Shown: piece by piece, positions 21,969 to 29,725 of the stretch
Layout: each line of letters opens with the position of its first letter
How positions within the stretch are numbered: the stretch's first letter is position 1
Assembly: GCF_035762905.1 (NCBI RefSeq)
Contig: NZ_DASUCC010000131.1
Location: 1-64,000 of the forward strand
Reading direction: 5' to 3'
Source: DASYTH01 sp035762905
GTDB taxonomy: Bacteria > Actinomycetota > Actinomycetes > Mycobacteriales > Pseudonocardiaceae
DNA: 64,000 bases
Notes under the pieces: generated by a model
Databases searched by the model: none
Told to the model about the DNA's origin: nothing
What the model saw: only the letters and a program-made list of their open reading frames with translations
Position numbers and translations under genes: made by a program

Positions 21969-24490
21969 CCGAGTCGGTGGAGCGGGCGGCGCCGGAATGG
22001 CGGCTGGTGCCGGCGGCGGCCTCGGTCTGGCTGGCCACGCTGGTGGGCCTGCTCGTGGACTGGCGGCTGGCCGCGGTGACCGGTGCGGTCGCCGCCCTGG
22101 CCGGGCTGGCGGTGCTGCTCGGCCGAGGCGATCGGGCTGCCCGGCTGGGGACGGGCATCTCGCTGCTGGCATGCGGGTTGGCGGTGGCCGGGCCGACCGC
22201 CTTCCGGCTGCAGGGAGCGGCCGAGGACTCGTTGCGCGCGTTCGCCGCTCGGGGCGCCTTCGGCACGTTCCGGGTGGAGCTCGCCGAGCGTCCCCGCCCG
22301 GTGAGCTCGCCCGGCTTCGGTGGCCGCCAGGGCGGTGTGCGGGCGGTCGTCGTGCCGGCCGTTGTGCGCCACGCGGTGGTCGACGGGCAGCGGATCGCCA
22401 CCACCGGAGCGGTACTGGTGATCGCTTCGGTGGCCGGCTGGTCGACCCTGCTGCCCGGTCAGGACGTGGATGTCGACGCCGTACTGGCCCCGGCCGAACC
22501 GGGCGGGATGACGGTCGCGGTGCTGCGCGTCCGGGGACCGCCGCGGGTGCAGAGCGAGCCGGCCGGGTGGCACCGCGTCGCCCAGTCGCTGCGGACCGGG
22601 CTGCGGCAGGCCGCCGGGGTTCTCGACCCGGAGCCGGCCGGGTTGCTGCCGGCCCTGGTCGTGGGCGACACCGATGGGGTGCCCCGGCAGGTGGTCGAGC
22701 AGTTCCAGGCCGCGGGTACCGCGCACCTGCTCGCGGTCAGCGGAGCCAACCTGGCCATCGTGTGCGTCGCGGTGCTGCTGCTGTTGCGGGCGCTGCGGCT
22801 CGGTCCACGCGGCTGTGCGGTGGGTGCCGTGCTGGCGCTGATCGGGTTCGTGGTGCTCGCCGGCCCGGAGCCGAGCGTCCTGCGCGCCGGGGTGATGGGT
22901 GCCGTCGGTCTGCTGGCGTTGGCGATCGGCCGGGACCGGGCGGCGCTGCCGGCGCTGTGCGGGTCGGTGATCGTCCTGGTGCTGGTGGATCCCGGAATGG
23001 CGGTCAGCGTCGGCTTCGCACTGTCGGTCATCGCGACCGGCGGCCTGGTGCTGCTGGCGCCGCGGTGGGCGAGCGCGCTGGCGGCTCGTGGCGTCCCGCG
23101 GGGTCTGGCCGAGGCGATCGCGGTGCCGGCGGCCGCCCACCTGGTGACCGCGCCGGTGATCGCCGGACTGGCCGGGCAGGTCAGCCTGGTGGCCGTGCTG
23201 GCCAACCTGCTCGCGGCGCCGGTGGTGGCGCCGGCGACGGTGCTGGGTGTGCTGGCCGCGGTGACCGGACCGGTCGCTCCGTGGCTCGCGGAGCTGCTCG
23301 CCCGGTTGGCCGGTCCCGAGCTGAGCTGGCTGCTGCTGGTCTCCCGGCACGCCGCGCGCCTGCCGGGCGCCACCCTCGGCTGGCCGGCGGGTTGGTGGGG
23401 CGCGCTGGCGCTGGTCGCGATCGTGGCCGTCGGGCTGGCGGCGGTCCGGGTCCGTCGGGTCCGGGTGATCATGGCCATCGGGTTGGGGGTGCTGTTGCTC
23501 GTGGCGGTTCCGGTGCGGGTGATCGCGCCCGGCTGGCCGCCGGACGGTTGGGCGATGGTGGCCTGTGACGTCGGGCAGGGTGACGCGGTCGTGCTGTCCA
23601 CTTCGGACTCCGGCCGGGCGGTGGTGGTGGACACCGGGCCGGAGCCGGGGGCGGTGGGGGACTGCCTGGACCGGCTGGGTGTGGACAGCGTGCCCCTGCT
23701 GATCCTGAGCCACCTGCACGCCGACCACGTCGGCGGGGTGGCCGCCGTGCTGGCCGATCATCCGGTCGGCGGGGTGGCGGTCGGCCCGGCCCGCGTGCCC
23801 GGCTGGGCCTGGGCGGAGGTGGCCGGGGCCGCCGCGCGAGCCGGGGTGCCGGTCGTCCAGCTCGGGGCCGGCCAGCGGCTGACCTGGCCCGGTCTGACCA
23901 TCGACGTGCTGGGGCCGCAGCCGGGTGGGCCGCTGCCGCGAGCCGACGCCGAGGGAACTGAGATCAATGACGCTTCGCTGATTCTGCGGGCGGGAACGCG
24001 GGCCGGCCGGGTGCTGCTCACCGGCGACATCGAGCTGGCCGCGCAGACCGACCTGCTCACCGCCCGGGCCGACCTGACCGCGGAGGTGCTGAAGGTGCCG
24101 CACCACGGCTCGCGTTACTCGAGTCCCGACTTCCTGGACGCGGTCCGGGCCCGGATCGCGGTGGTGAGCGTCGGCTCGGGCAACCGGTACGGCCACCCGA
24201 GCGCGACGACCCTGGGCTTGCTCACCCGGCGGGGCACCCAGGTGCTGCGGACCGACATCGCGGGCGACAGCGCCATCGTTCCCGGGGACGCCGGACCTCG
24301 GGTGGTGACCAGGGGCCGGCCGCGCGCTCCACCCCGGCGGGCCGGTGATCAGCCGCTGAGGGCCTGGCGGACGGCGTCGGCGGACGGTGGGACGGTCGCT
24401 CGGGGCCCGATCCGGTCCTGGACCGCGTCCAGGGTCTTGAGGCCGTCGCCGGTGATCAGCAGGACGGTCTCGGCGTCCGGGTCGAGCTGA
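21965..24490 (+). CDS. comEC: Competence protein ComEC/Rec2: DNA channel with C-terminal metallo-beta-lactamase domain
   Basis: 841 residues from ATG 21965. A soluble OB-like region and many membrane helices surround the competence domain (GTAHLLAVSGANLAIV). The C-terminal metallo-hydrolase domain carries HLHADHVGG, GDIE and HHGS, all metal-ligand motifs, so the nuclease part looks intact. The last 47 residues (after about residue 794) read antisense through the end of the convergent threonine-synthase-like gene, an overlap of 142 bases. This tail is Arg/Ser-rich and unlike ComEC, so the native end may once have been nearer 24340. Confidence 0.93.
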   Translation: MTESVERAAPEWRLVPAAASVWLATLVGLLVDWRLAAVTGAVAALAGLAVLLGRGDRAARLGTGISLLACGLAVAGPTAFRLQGAAEDSLRAFAARGAFGTFRVELAERPRPVSSPGFGGRQGGVRAVVVPAVVRHAVVDGQRIATTGAVLVIASVAGWSTLLPGQDVDVDAVLAPAEPGGMTVAVLRVRGPPRVQSEPAGWHRVAQSLRTGLRQAAGVLDPEPAGLLPALVVGDTDGVPRQVVEQFQAAGTAHLLAVSGANLAIVCVAVLLLLRALRLGPRGCAVGAVLALIGFVVLAGPEPSVLRAGVMGAVGLLALAIGRDRAALPALCGSVIVLVLVDPGMAVSVGFALSVIATGGLVLLAPRWASALAARGVPRGLAEAIAVPAAAHLVTAPVIAGLAGQVSLVAVLANLLAAPVVAPATVLGVLAAVTGPVAPWLAELLARLAGPELSWLLLVSRHAARLPGATLGWPAGWWGALALVAIVAVGLAAVRVRRVRVIMAIGLGVLLLVAVPVRVIAPGWPPDGWAMVACDVGQGDAVVLSTSDSGRAVVVDTGPEPGAVGDCLDRLGVDSVPLLILSHLHADHVGGVAAVLADHPVGGVAVGPARVPGWAWAEVAGAAARAGVPVVQLGAGQRLTWPGLTIDVLGPQPGGPLPRADAEGTEINDASLILRAGTRAGRVLLTGDIELAAQTDLLTARADLTAEVLKVPHHGSRYSSPDFLDAVRARIAVVSVGSGNRYGHPSATTLGLLTRRGTQVLRTDIAGDSAIVPGDAGPRVVTRGRPRAPPRRAGDQPLRAWRTASADGGTVARGPIRSWTASRVLRPSPVISRTVSASGSS

Positions 24491-25614
24491 CCGGTCTCGA
24501 TCAGCTTCTTGGCCGTGGCCACGGTGACTCCGCCGGCGGTCTCGGCGAAGATGCCCTCGGTCCTGGCCAGCAAGCGGATGCCCTCGACGACCTCCTCGTC
24601 CGATACGTCCTCGATCGCGCCGCCGGTGCGGCGGACCGCGTCGAGCACGTACGGGCCGTCCGCGGGTGCGCCGATCGCCAGCGACCGGGCGATGGTGCTC
24701 GGCTTGACCGGGGTGACGACGTCGTGGCCGGCCTTGAAGGCGGCGGAGACCGGTGAGCACCCGGTGGCCTGGGCGCCGAACACCCGGTAGGGCGTCGGTT
24801 CCACCAGGCCGAGCTCGCCGAACTCACGGAACCCTTTGTCCACTTTGGTCAGTTGGGCGCCGGAGGCGATCGGCACGACGACCTGATCGGGCAGCCGCCA
24901 GCCGAGCTGTTCGGCCACCTCGAAGCCGAGCGTCTTGGAACCCTCGGCATAGTAGGGCCGCACGTTGACGTTGACGAACGCCCAGTCCTCGTGCTCCGCG
25001 GCGAGCTCGGTGGCCAGGCGGTTCACGTCGTCGTAGTTGCCGTCGACGGCGATCAGCGCGCCGCCGTAGACGGCGGTGGTCAACACCTTGGCGCGTTCCA
25101 GAGAGGAGGGAATCAGCACGACCGACTCCCACCCGGCCCGAGCCGCCGCGGCCGCGACCGCGTTGGCGAGGTTGCCGGTGGACGGGCAGGCCAGCACCCG
25201 GAAACCGAGCTGCCTGGCGGCGGCGAGCGCGACCGCGACCACCCGGTCCTTGAACGAGTGGGTGGGGTTTCCGGTGTCGTCCTTGACCCACAGCGACCGA
25301 ACACCGAGCGCCGCGGCCAGCCGGTCGGCCTTCACCAGCCGGGTGAGGCCGGGTTCGGTGTTCGGATGAGCGTCCACATCGGACGGTACGGGCAGCAGTT
25401 GCCGGTACCGCCAGATGGACTTGGGCCCCGCTTCGATGTCGGCACGGGTGATCGCCGGAAACTCGTAGGCGACCTCGAGCGGGCCGAAACACTCGGCACA
25501 CGCGAACTCGGCGGCGAGCGGGATACGGTGCCCGCACTCGCGGCAGGACAGCGCGCGCGCTGGGCCGAGGTCGAAGGCGGTGGTCGTGTTGTCTTGCACA
25601 CTGGCATGTGTCAT
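24349..25614 (-). CDS. thrC: Threonine-synthase-like PLP enzyme under a SAM-I riboswitch
   Basis: 421 residues from ATG 25614, with GAGGAG at 25630-25625. This is the PLP fold-type II family that makes threonine from O-phosphohomoserine. The Schiff-base lysine is in NPTHSFKDRVV and the phosphate loop is CPSTGNLANAV. A four-cysteine zinc ribbon near the N-terminus (CRECGH and CAECFGPL) is typical of the plant-like branch. The upstream element is a SAM-I aptamer, so expression should fall when S-adenosylmethionine is abundant. That is unexpected for threonine synthesis and raises the chance of a role in methionine or sulfur metabolism. No thrA or thrB is adjacent. The 3' end overlaps comEC tail to tail. 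Confidence 0.88.
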   Translation of the reverse strand: MTHASVQDNTTTAFDLGPARALSCRECGHRIPLAAEFACAECFGPLEVAYEFPAITRADIEAGPKSIWRYRQLLPVPSDVDAHPNTEPGLTRLVKADRLAAALGVRSLWVKDDTGNPTHSFKDRVVAVALAAARQLGFRVLACPSTGNLANAVAAAAARAGWESVVLIPSSLERAKVLTTAVYGGALIAVDGNYDDVNRLATELAAEHEDWAFVNVNVRPYYAEGSKTLGFEVAEQLGWRLPDQVVVPIASGAQLTKVDKGFREFGELGLVEPTPYRVFGAQATGCSPVSAAFKAGHDVVTPVKPSTIARSLAIGAPADGPYVLDAVRRTGGAIEDVSDEEVVEGIRLLARTEGIFAETAGGVTVATAKKLIETGQLDPDAETVLLITGDGLKTLDAVQDRIGPRATVPPSADAVRQALSG

Positions 25615-25627
25615 CGCGAGGTCACTC

Positions 25628-25751
25628 CTCATCTGTCCCGCGGTACGGGTCGGAATTGGCACCGTGGTCGTCGCCGTCCTCGCGATGAGGTGTGGCGAAA
25701 CGCCGGTTGCCGGGGCTTCGTCGGGCCGTTCCCTCTGCCCCTCTGGATGAG
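25628..25751 (-). promoter_or_regulatory. SAM-I (S-box) riboswitch upstream of thrC
   Basis: Read on the minus strand, the element opens with CTCATC (25751-25746) and closes with GATGAG (25633-25628), the P1 helix. Between them are the S-box core GAGGGAACGGCCC, then GAAGCCCCGGCAACC, and GGTGCCAATTCC (25663-25652), all hallmarks of the SAM-I aptamer. The 3' strand of P1 overlaps the Shine-Dalgarno GAGGAG (25630-25625). Ligand binding should therefore hide the ribosome site directly, with no separate expression platform. The aptamer identity is strong; the mechanism is inferred. Confidence 0.93.
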
Positions 25752-25911
25752 CGGTATTCAGTTGTGATCACTCCGGGTCATCTCCCGGAGCCAACCAACA
25801 CGTTACGGCACCGGGCCCCGATCCGGCCAACTCCGGTGTCCACTATTCGAGCGTGCTGCCAGGACCGTCGAACCGCTCTGGCACAGTTGCCGACGTGAAG
25901 GGACTACCCCG

Positions 25912-26892
25912 GTGAGTGCCCCCAGCGTGACTCCACCTCCTCTCCAACTCGTGCTCGGCGAGGAGGAGCTGCTCGTCGAGCGAGCCGTGCGGGCGGCCTT
26001 CGACACGGCCCGGCTGGCCGATCCCGCCGCCGAGCTGACCAGGGCACGGGTGGCTGATCTCACACCGCCTGAGCTCGCCGAACTGGTCAGCCCGTCGCTG
26101 TTCGCCGATGGTCGGGTGATCGTTCTGGACGGAGCGCACGAGGCCGGGCAGGAGATCGCCGCCGCGATCGGTTCGTATGCCCGGCAGCCCGCCGAGGGCA
26201 TCGTGCTGGTGGTCGTGCACAACGGCGCCGGGCGCAAGCCGGCCAAGGATCTGGTCGGTGTGCTCAAGTCGGCCGGGGCGACGGTCGTCGAGTGCGCGAA
26301 GATCACCAAACCGGCCGACCGCGAGGCGTTCGTGCGCAACGAGATTCGGCGCGCGGGCGGCAAGAGCGACGGCGAGGCCGTGGTCGCGCTGATCGACGCG
26401 GTGGGCTCGGATCTGCGCGAGCTGGCGTCCGCGGCGGCCCAACTGGTGGCCGACACCGGCGGCACGGTGACCGAGGAGGCGGTCCGGCGCTATCACCGCG
26501 GACGGGCCGACGTGACCGGGTTCGCGGTGGCGGAGAAGGCGATCACCGGGGATGTCGCCGGTGCCCTCGAGTCCCTGCGCTGGGCGATGCAGCTCGGCGT
26601 TCCGCACGTGCTGGTGGCCGACGCGCTGGCGGACGCGGTGCGCACGGTGGCCAAGGTGGCCGGAGCCGGGCGGGCCGACCCGTACCGGCTGTCGTCGGAG
26701 CTGGGCATGCCCACCTGGAAGGTGCGCAAGGCGCTGGCCCAGTCCCGGGGCTGGCATCCGGTCGGCCTGATCGAGGCGATGCAGGTGGTCGCCGACGTCA
26801 ACGCGGACGTGAAGGGCGTGGCCGCCGACCCCGACTACGCCCTCGAACGCGCGGTCCTCCGACTCGCCAAGGCACACCGCCTGCACGAGTGA
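25912..26892 (+). CDS. holA: DNA polymerase III subunit delta
   Basis: 326 residues from GTG 25912. Delta opens the sliding clamp within the clamp-loader complex. The N-terminus LVLGEEELLVERAV is the degenerate AAA+ opening of HolA, and VSPSLFADGRVIVLDG and DLRELASAAAQLV are family blocks; length is normal. It is divergent from the threonine-synthase-like gene and convergent with rpsT, the same comEC-holA-rpsT neighbourhood found in mycobacteria. Confidence 0.94.
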   Translation: MSAPSVTPPPLQLVLGEEELLVERAVRAAFDTARLADPAAELTRARVADLTPPELAELVSPSLFADGRVIVLDGAHEAGQEIAAAIGSYARQPAEGIVLVVVHNGAGRKPAKDLVGVLKSAGATVVECAKITKPADREAFVRNEIRRAGGKSDGEAVVALIDAVGSDLRELASAAAQLVADTGGTVTEEAVRRYHRGRADVTGFAVAEKAITGDVAGALESLRWAMQLGVPHVLVADALADAVRTVAKVAGAGRADPYRLSSELGMPTWKVRKALAQSRGWHPVGLIEAMQVVADVNADVKGVAADPDYALERAVLRLAKAHRLHE

Positions 26893-26947
26893 CGCCGGTG
26901 AAGGGTGACCTGGTTCGGGTCTGGAGCGGGGCGCGGCCCGGAGGCGC

Positions 26948-26981
26948 GAGCCGGATCGGGGGGCGAGCCGGATCGGGGGGC
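26948..26981. repeat. 17-bp tandem repeat in a G-rich spacer
   Basis: GAGCCGGATCGGGGGGC occurs twice in perfect tandem (26948-26964, 26965-26981), with a looser echo near 27034. The whole 26893-27076 spacer is G-rich on the plus strand and shows no credible gene. It may be slippage-prone or G-quadruplex-forming. Confidence 0.7.
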
Positions 26982-27076
26982 GAGCAGGTGGAGTCCGGGG
27001 GGGGTCTGGGTGGTGCGAAGCCCGGGGGCGCTGATCGGGGGGCGAACGGGCAGCCTGGTTCTGGCCTGGAACGGCG

Positions 27077-27111
27077 CGAACCCCGGTCGGCGGGGGCCTG
27101 ACCGGGGTTCG
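27077..27111. terminator. Stem-loop terminator between holA and rpsT
   Basis: CGAACCCCGGTC (27077-27088) pairs perfectly with GACCGGGGTTCG (27100-27111) around an 11-base loop. It lies between convergent genes, 10 bases beyond the rpsT stop, and can serve both. Confidence 0.82.
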
Positions 27112-27121
27112 GGCGGGTGGC

Positions 27122-27382
27122 TCAGATTTGGTTGGCGCGCTTGGCCATGGCGGACTTCTTGTTGGCCGCCTGGTTGGCGTGGATGACGCCCTTGCCGGCC
27201 GCCTTGTCCAACTTCCGGCTGGCGTCACGGAGCAAGGTGAGCGCCTGATCCTTGTCGCCGGCGTCGGCGGCCTCGCGGAACTTGCGGATCGCGGTCTTCA
27301 CCGAGGACTTGACGGACTTGTTGCGCAGCCTGCGGCGCTCGTTCGTCTTGATCCGCTTGATCTGGGACTTGATGTTGGCCAC
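27122..27382 (-). CDS. rpsT: 30S ribosomal protein S20
   Basis: 86 residues from GTG 27382, with GAGGAG 8 bases upstream. An apparent N-terminal extension to 27493 is not conserved and is left out. It starts VANIKSQIKRIKTNERRR and ends AANKKSAMAKRANQ, the standard bS20 helical-bundle sequence that binds 16S rRNA. On the minus strand AGAATA (27507-27512) reads TATTCT, a possible -10. It sits alone and is convergent with holA. Confidence 0.97.
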   Translation of the reverse strand: MANIKSQIKRIKTNERRRLRNKSVKSSVKTAIRKFREAADAGDKDQALTLLRDASRKLDKAAGKGVIHANQAANKKSAMAKRANQI

Positions 27383-27526
27383 GCGGTGAACTCCTCGGTG
27401 TCGATCACGGATTTGTCGTGCCGCAGCTGTGCTGGCCCCGCTCCCGGCTTGGCCGGGTAAACCGCGGGCTTCCTCCCTGACGGAATGCCGCACGGCACGA
27501 CGGCTCAGAATAACAGCGGGTGAGCG

Positions 27527-28336
27527 TCACTCCGAAGCCGGGCCGGAGAACTCGGCCGGTCGCTTGGCCCGGATCGCGGCCACCCCCTCGACCACGTCCG
27601 GCCCGCCGAAGCCGAGGAACTCCAGTCCGAGGGACGCGTCGAAGATCGGCCCAGCCGAGCGCAGCCAGTTGTTCAGCGCGTACTTGGTCCAGCGGATCGC
27701 GCTCTGTGACCCGGACGCGAGCCGGGCGGCCACCTTGCGGGCGGTGTCGTGCAACTCCTCCGGCTCGACGCACAGCGAGACCAGACCGATCCGCTCGGCC
27801 TCCGCGCCGGACACCGGCTCGCAGGTCAGCAGGTGGTACTTGGCCTTGGCCATCCCGCACAGCAGCGGCCAGACGATGGCGGCGTGGTCGCCGGCCGCCA
27901 CGCCGAGCCGGGTGTGCCCGTCGATGATCCGCGCGGTGCTGGCCGCGATCGACACGTCGGCCAGCAGGCCGACGACCAGCCCGGCGCCGACCGCCGGCCC
28001 CTCGATCGCCGAGACCACCGGTTTCGCGCAGTTGATCACGTTGTAGACCAGGTCGCGGGCCTCGCGGAGCACCCGGACCCGGACGGCGAAGTCCGCGGCC
28101 ATGTCGGACACCAGGTCGAGGTCGCCGCCGGCGGAGAACACCCCGCCCTCCCCGCGGATGATCGCCACCCGCACGTCCGGGTCACCGTCGATCGTGGTCC
28201 ACACCGCGGCCAGATCACGGTGTCCCTCGTGGCCGACCGCGTTGAGCCGGCCCGGTGCGGACATGGTCACCTCGAGCACCCCGTCACCAAGATCGGCGAA
28301 GCGCAGGCTCGGGTACAGACTGCCGTAGTCATGCAT
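27527..28336 (-). CDS. Enoyl-CoA hydratase/isomerase family protein
   Basis: 269 residues from ATG 28336, preceded by AGGATGG. The crotonase fold is clear: the oxyanion-hole segments are GVFSAGGDLDLVSD (about residues 62-75) and AIEGPAVGAGLVVGLLAD. The usual catalytic glutamate of true hydratases is not evident at the second motif, where GHTRLGVAAGDHAA occurs instead, so it may act on another acyl-CoA. It has no metabolic operon partner; upstream is a divergent EamA transporter. Confidence 0.87.
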   Translation of the reverse strand: MHDYGSLYPSLRFADLGDGVLEVTMSAPGRLNAVGHEGHRDLAAVWTTIDGDPDVRVAIIRGEGGVFSAGGDLDLVSDMAADFAVRVRVLREARDLVYNVINCAKPVVSAIEGPAVGAGLVVGLLADVSIAASTARIIDGHTRLGVAAGDHAAIVWPLLCGMAKAKYHLLTCEPVSGAEAERIGLVSLCVEPEELHDTARKVAARLASGSQSAIRWTKYALNNWLRSAGPIFDASLGLEFLGFGGPDVVEGVAAIRAKRPAEFSGPASE

Positions 28337-28415
28337 CGGACCATCCTGGCAGGAAAGCTGGTCACGACCTTGCTGGGCGGGGACCAGGAGCCGGGGCGGG
28401 GAACGGGAGGGCGCG

Positions 28416-29270
28416 GTGGGTCCGGTCGCGGTGGCGCTGGTGGTTGCGGCCGCGGTGGCGCACGCGGGATGGAACCTGTGCGCGAAGCGGGTGCCGCACG
28501 GCGGAGTGGTGTTCGTCTGGCTGTACGGGTCGGTGACGGCGCTGCTCTGCGTGCCGCTGGTGCTGGTCACCGTGCTGGGGTTCGGGGAGCAGCCGCGACC
28601 GGGTTGGGTGCTCGCGATGGCCGGGAGCGGGGTGCTGCACGTGACGTACTTCGTGCTGCTGCAGCGCGGGTACGCGGTGGGCGACCTCTCGGTGGTGTAC
28701 CCGTTGGCCCGGGGATCGGGGCCGCTGCTCGCGGTGGTGGCGGCGGTGCTGGTGCTGGGCGAGCGGCCGGGGGTGACCGCGCTGATCGGCGCCGGGGCGG
28801 TGGTGGCCGGGATTCTGGTGATCGGCGGCGTGGGGCGGGGGAGTGCGGGCTGGTCGGCCGGGGCGCTGTACGGGCTGGCCACCGGGACGCTGATCGCGGC
28901 CTACACCCTGTGGGACGCCCGCGCGGTGACCGCGTGGGCGGTGCCGCCCGCGGTGCTGATGATGGGGTCGGCGCTGACCGAGTTCGTGGTGCTGAGCCCG
29001 GTGGCGCTGCGCAGGCGGGCGCGGGTGCGGGAGCTGTGGCGGGCGCACTGGGCGATGGTGCTTGCGGTGGCCGTGCTCTCCCCGCTGGCCTACCTGCTGG
29101 TGCTGTTCGCGATGCGGCTGGCGCCGGTGAGCATGGTGGCGCCGGCCCGGGAACTGAGCATCGTGTTCGCCAGCGTGGCGGCCTGGTTGCTGCTCGGGGA
29201 GCCGAACCCGGGACGGCGGCTGGTCGGTGCGCTGGTGGTGCTCGCGGGTGTGGCGGCGATCGCGATGTAG
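28416..29270 (+). CDS. EamA/DMT-family transporter
   Basis: 284 residues from GTG 28416 after GGGAGG. Ten hydrophobic helices form two EamA repeats, each ending in the family's hydrophobic pattern (VVYPLARGSGPLLAVVAAVLVLGE and its counterpart near the C-terminus, APARELSIVFASVAAWLLLGE). Members export amino acids, nucleosides or similar metabolites. A glyoxalase-fold gene follows after 13 bases and may be cotranscribed. The substrate cannot be told from sequence. Confidence 0.88.
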   Translation: MGPVAVALVVAAAVAHAGWNLCAKRVPHGGVVFVWLYGSVTALLCVPLVLVTVLGFGEQPRPGWVLAMAGSGVLHVTYFVLLQRGYAVGDLSVVYPLARGSGPLLAVVAAVLVLGERPGVTALIGAGAVVAGILVIGGVGRGSAGWSAGALYGLATGTLIAAYTLWDARAVTAWAVPPAVLMMGSALTEFVVLSPVALRRRARVRELWRAHWAMVLAVAVLSPLAYLLVLFAMRLAPVSMVAPARELSIVFASVAAWLLLGEPNPGRRLVGALVVLAGVAAIAM

Positions 29271-29283
29271 GAGGCTGGACCGC

Positions 29284-29661
29284 GTGGAGTTCTTGAGCAG
29301 CCGGGTGCTGCTCCGGCCGCGGGACCGCGACCGGTCGGTGGCGTTCTACCGGGACGTGCTCGGACTGGCCGTGTACCGGGAGTTCCCGGGCGGCACGGTG
29401 TTCTTCACCGGCACCGGACTGCTGGAGGTTTCCGGCAAGGGCGAGGCCGGACCGGGGCCGGACGTGGGGCTGTGGCTCCAGGTTCGGGATCTGGCCGGCA
29501 CCGCGGCGGAGCTGGCGCGCCGGCAGGTGCCGGTGCTGCGCGAGCCGCGCGAGGAGCCGTGGGGCCTACACGAGATGTGGATCTCCGACCCGGACGGGCT
29601 GCGGATCGTGCTGGTGGAGATCCCCGAGGATCACCCGTTGCGCCGCGACCAACGGGACTGA
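29284..29661 (+). CDS. VOC (glyoxalase/bleomycin-resistance) superfamily protein
   Basis: 125 residues from GTG 29284; AGGAGG at 29269-29274 overlaps the previous stop. Two beta-alpha-beta-beta-beta modules are visible, with DRSVAFYRDVLGLAVYREF in the first and HEMWISDPDGLRIVLVEIPE in the second. The Glu in the last strand is a usual metal ligand of the superfamily. Activities range from glyoxalase to dioxygenase to drug binding, so only the fold is assigned. Confidence 0.87.
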   Translation: MEFLSSRVLLRPRDRDRSVAFYRDVLGLAVYREFPGGTVFFTGTGLLEVSGKGEAGPGPDVGLWLQVRDLAGTAAELARRQVPVLREPREEPWGLHEMWISDPDGLRIVLVEIPEDHPLRRDQRD

Positions 29662-29725
29662 TCGGTTCACCGCACGTTCGCACGGTCCCTGCTCGACGGG
29701 TTGCCGCCGGGCACGGGCGGTGCGC

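Noticed and set aside
21806..24760. A long minus-strand frame opposite comEC
   Set aside because: Repetitive His/Arg/Gln composition without domain motifs; explained by codon bias of comEC.
26893..27121. A small plus-strand gene after holA
   Set aside because: The frames here are Gly/Arg repeats from G-rich DNA, one running antisense over rpsT; the stretch is better explained as spacer with a terminator.
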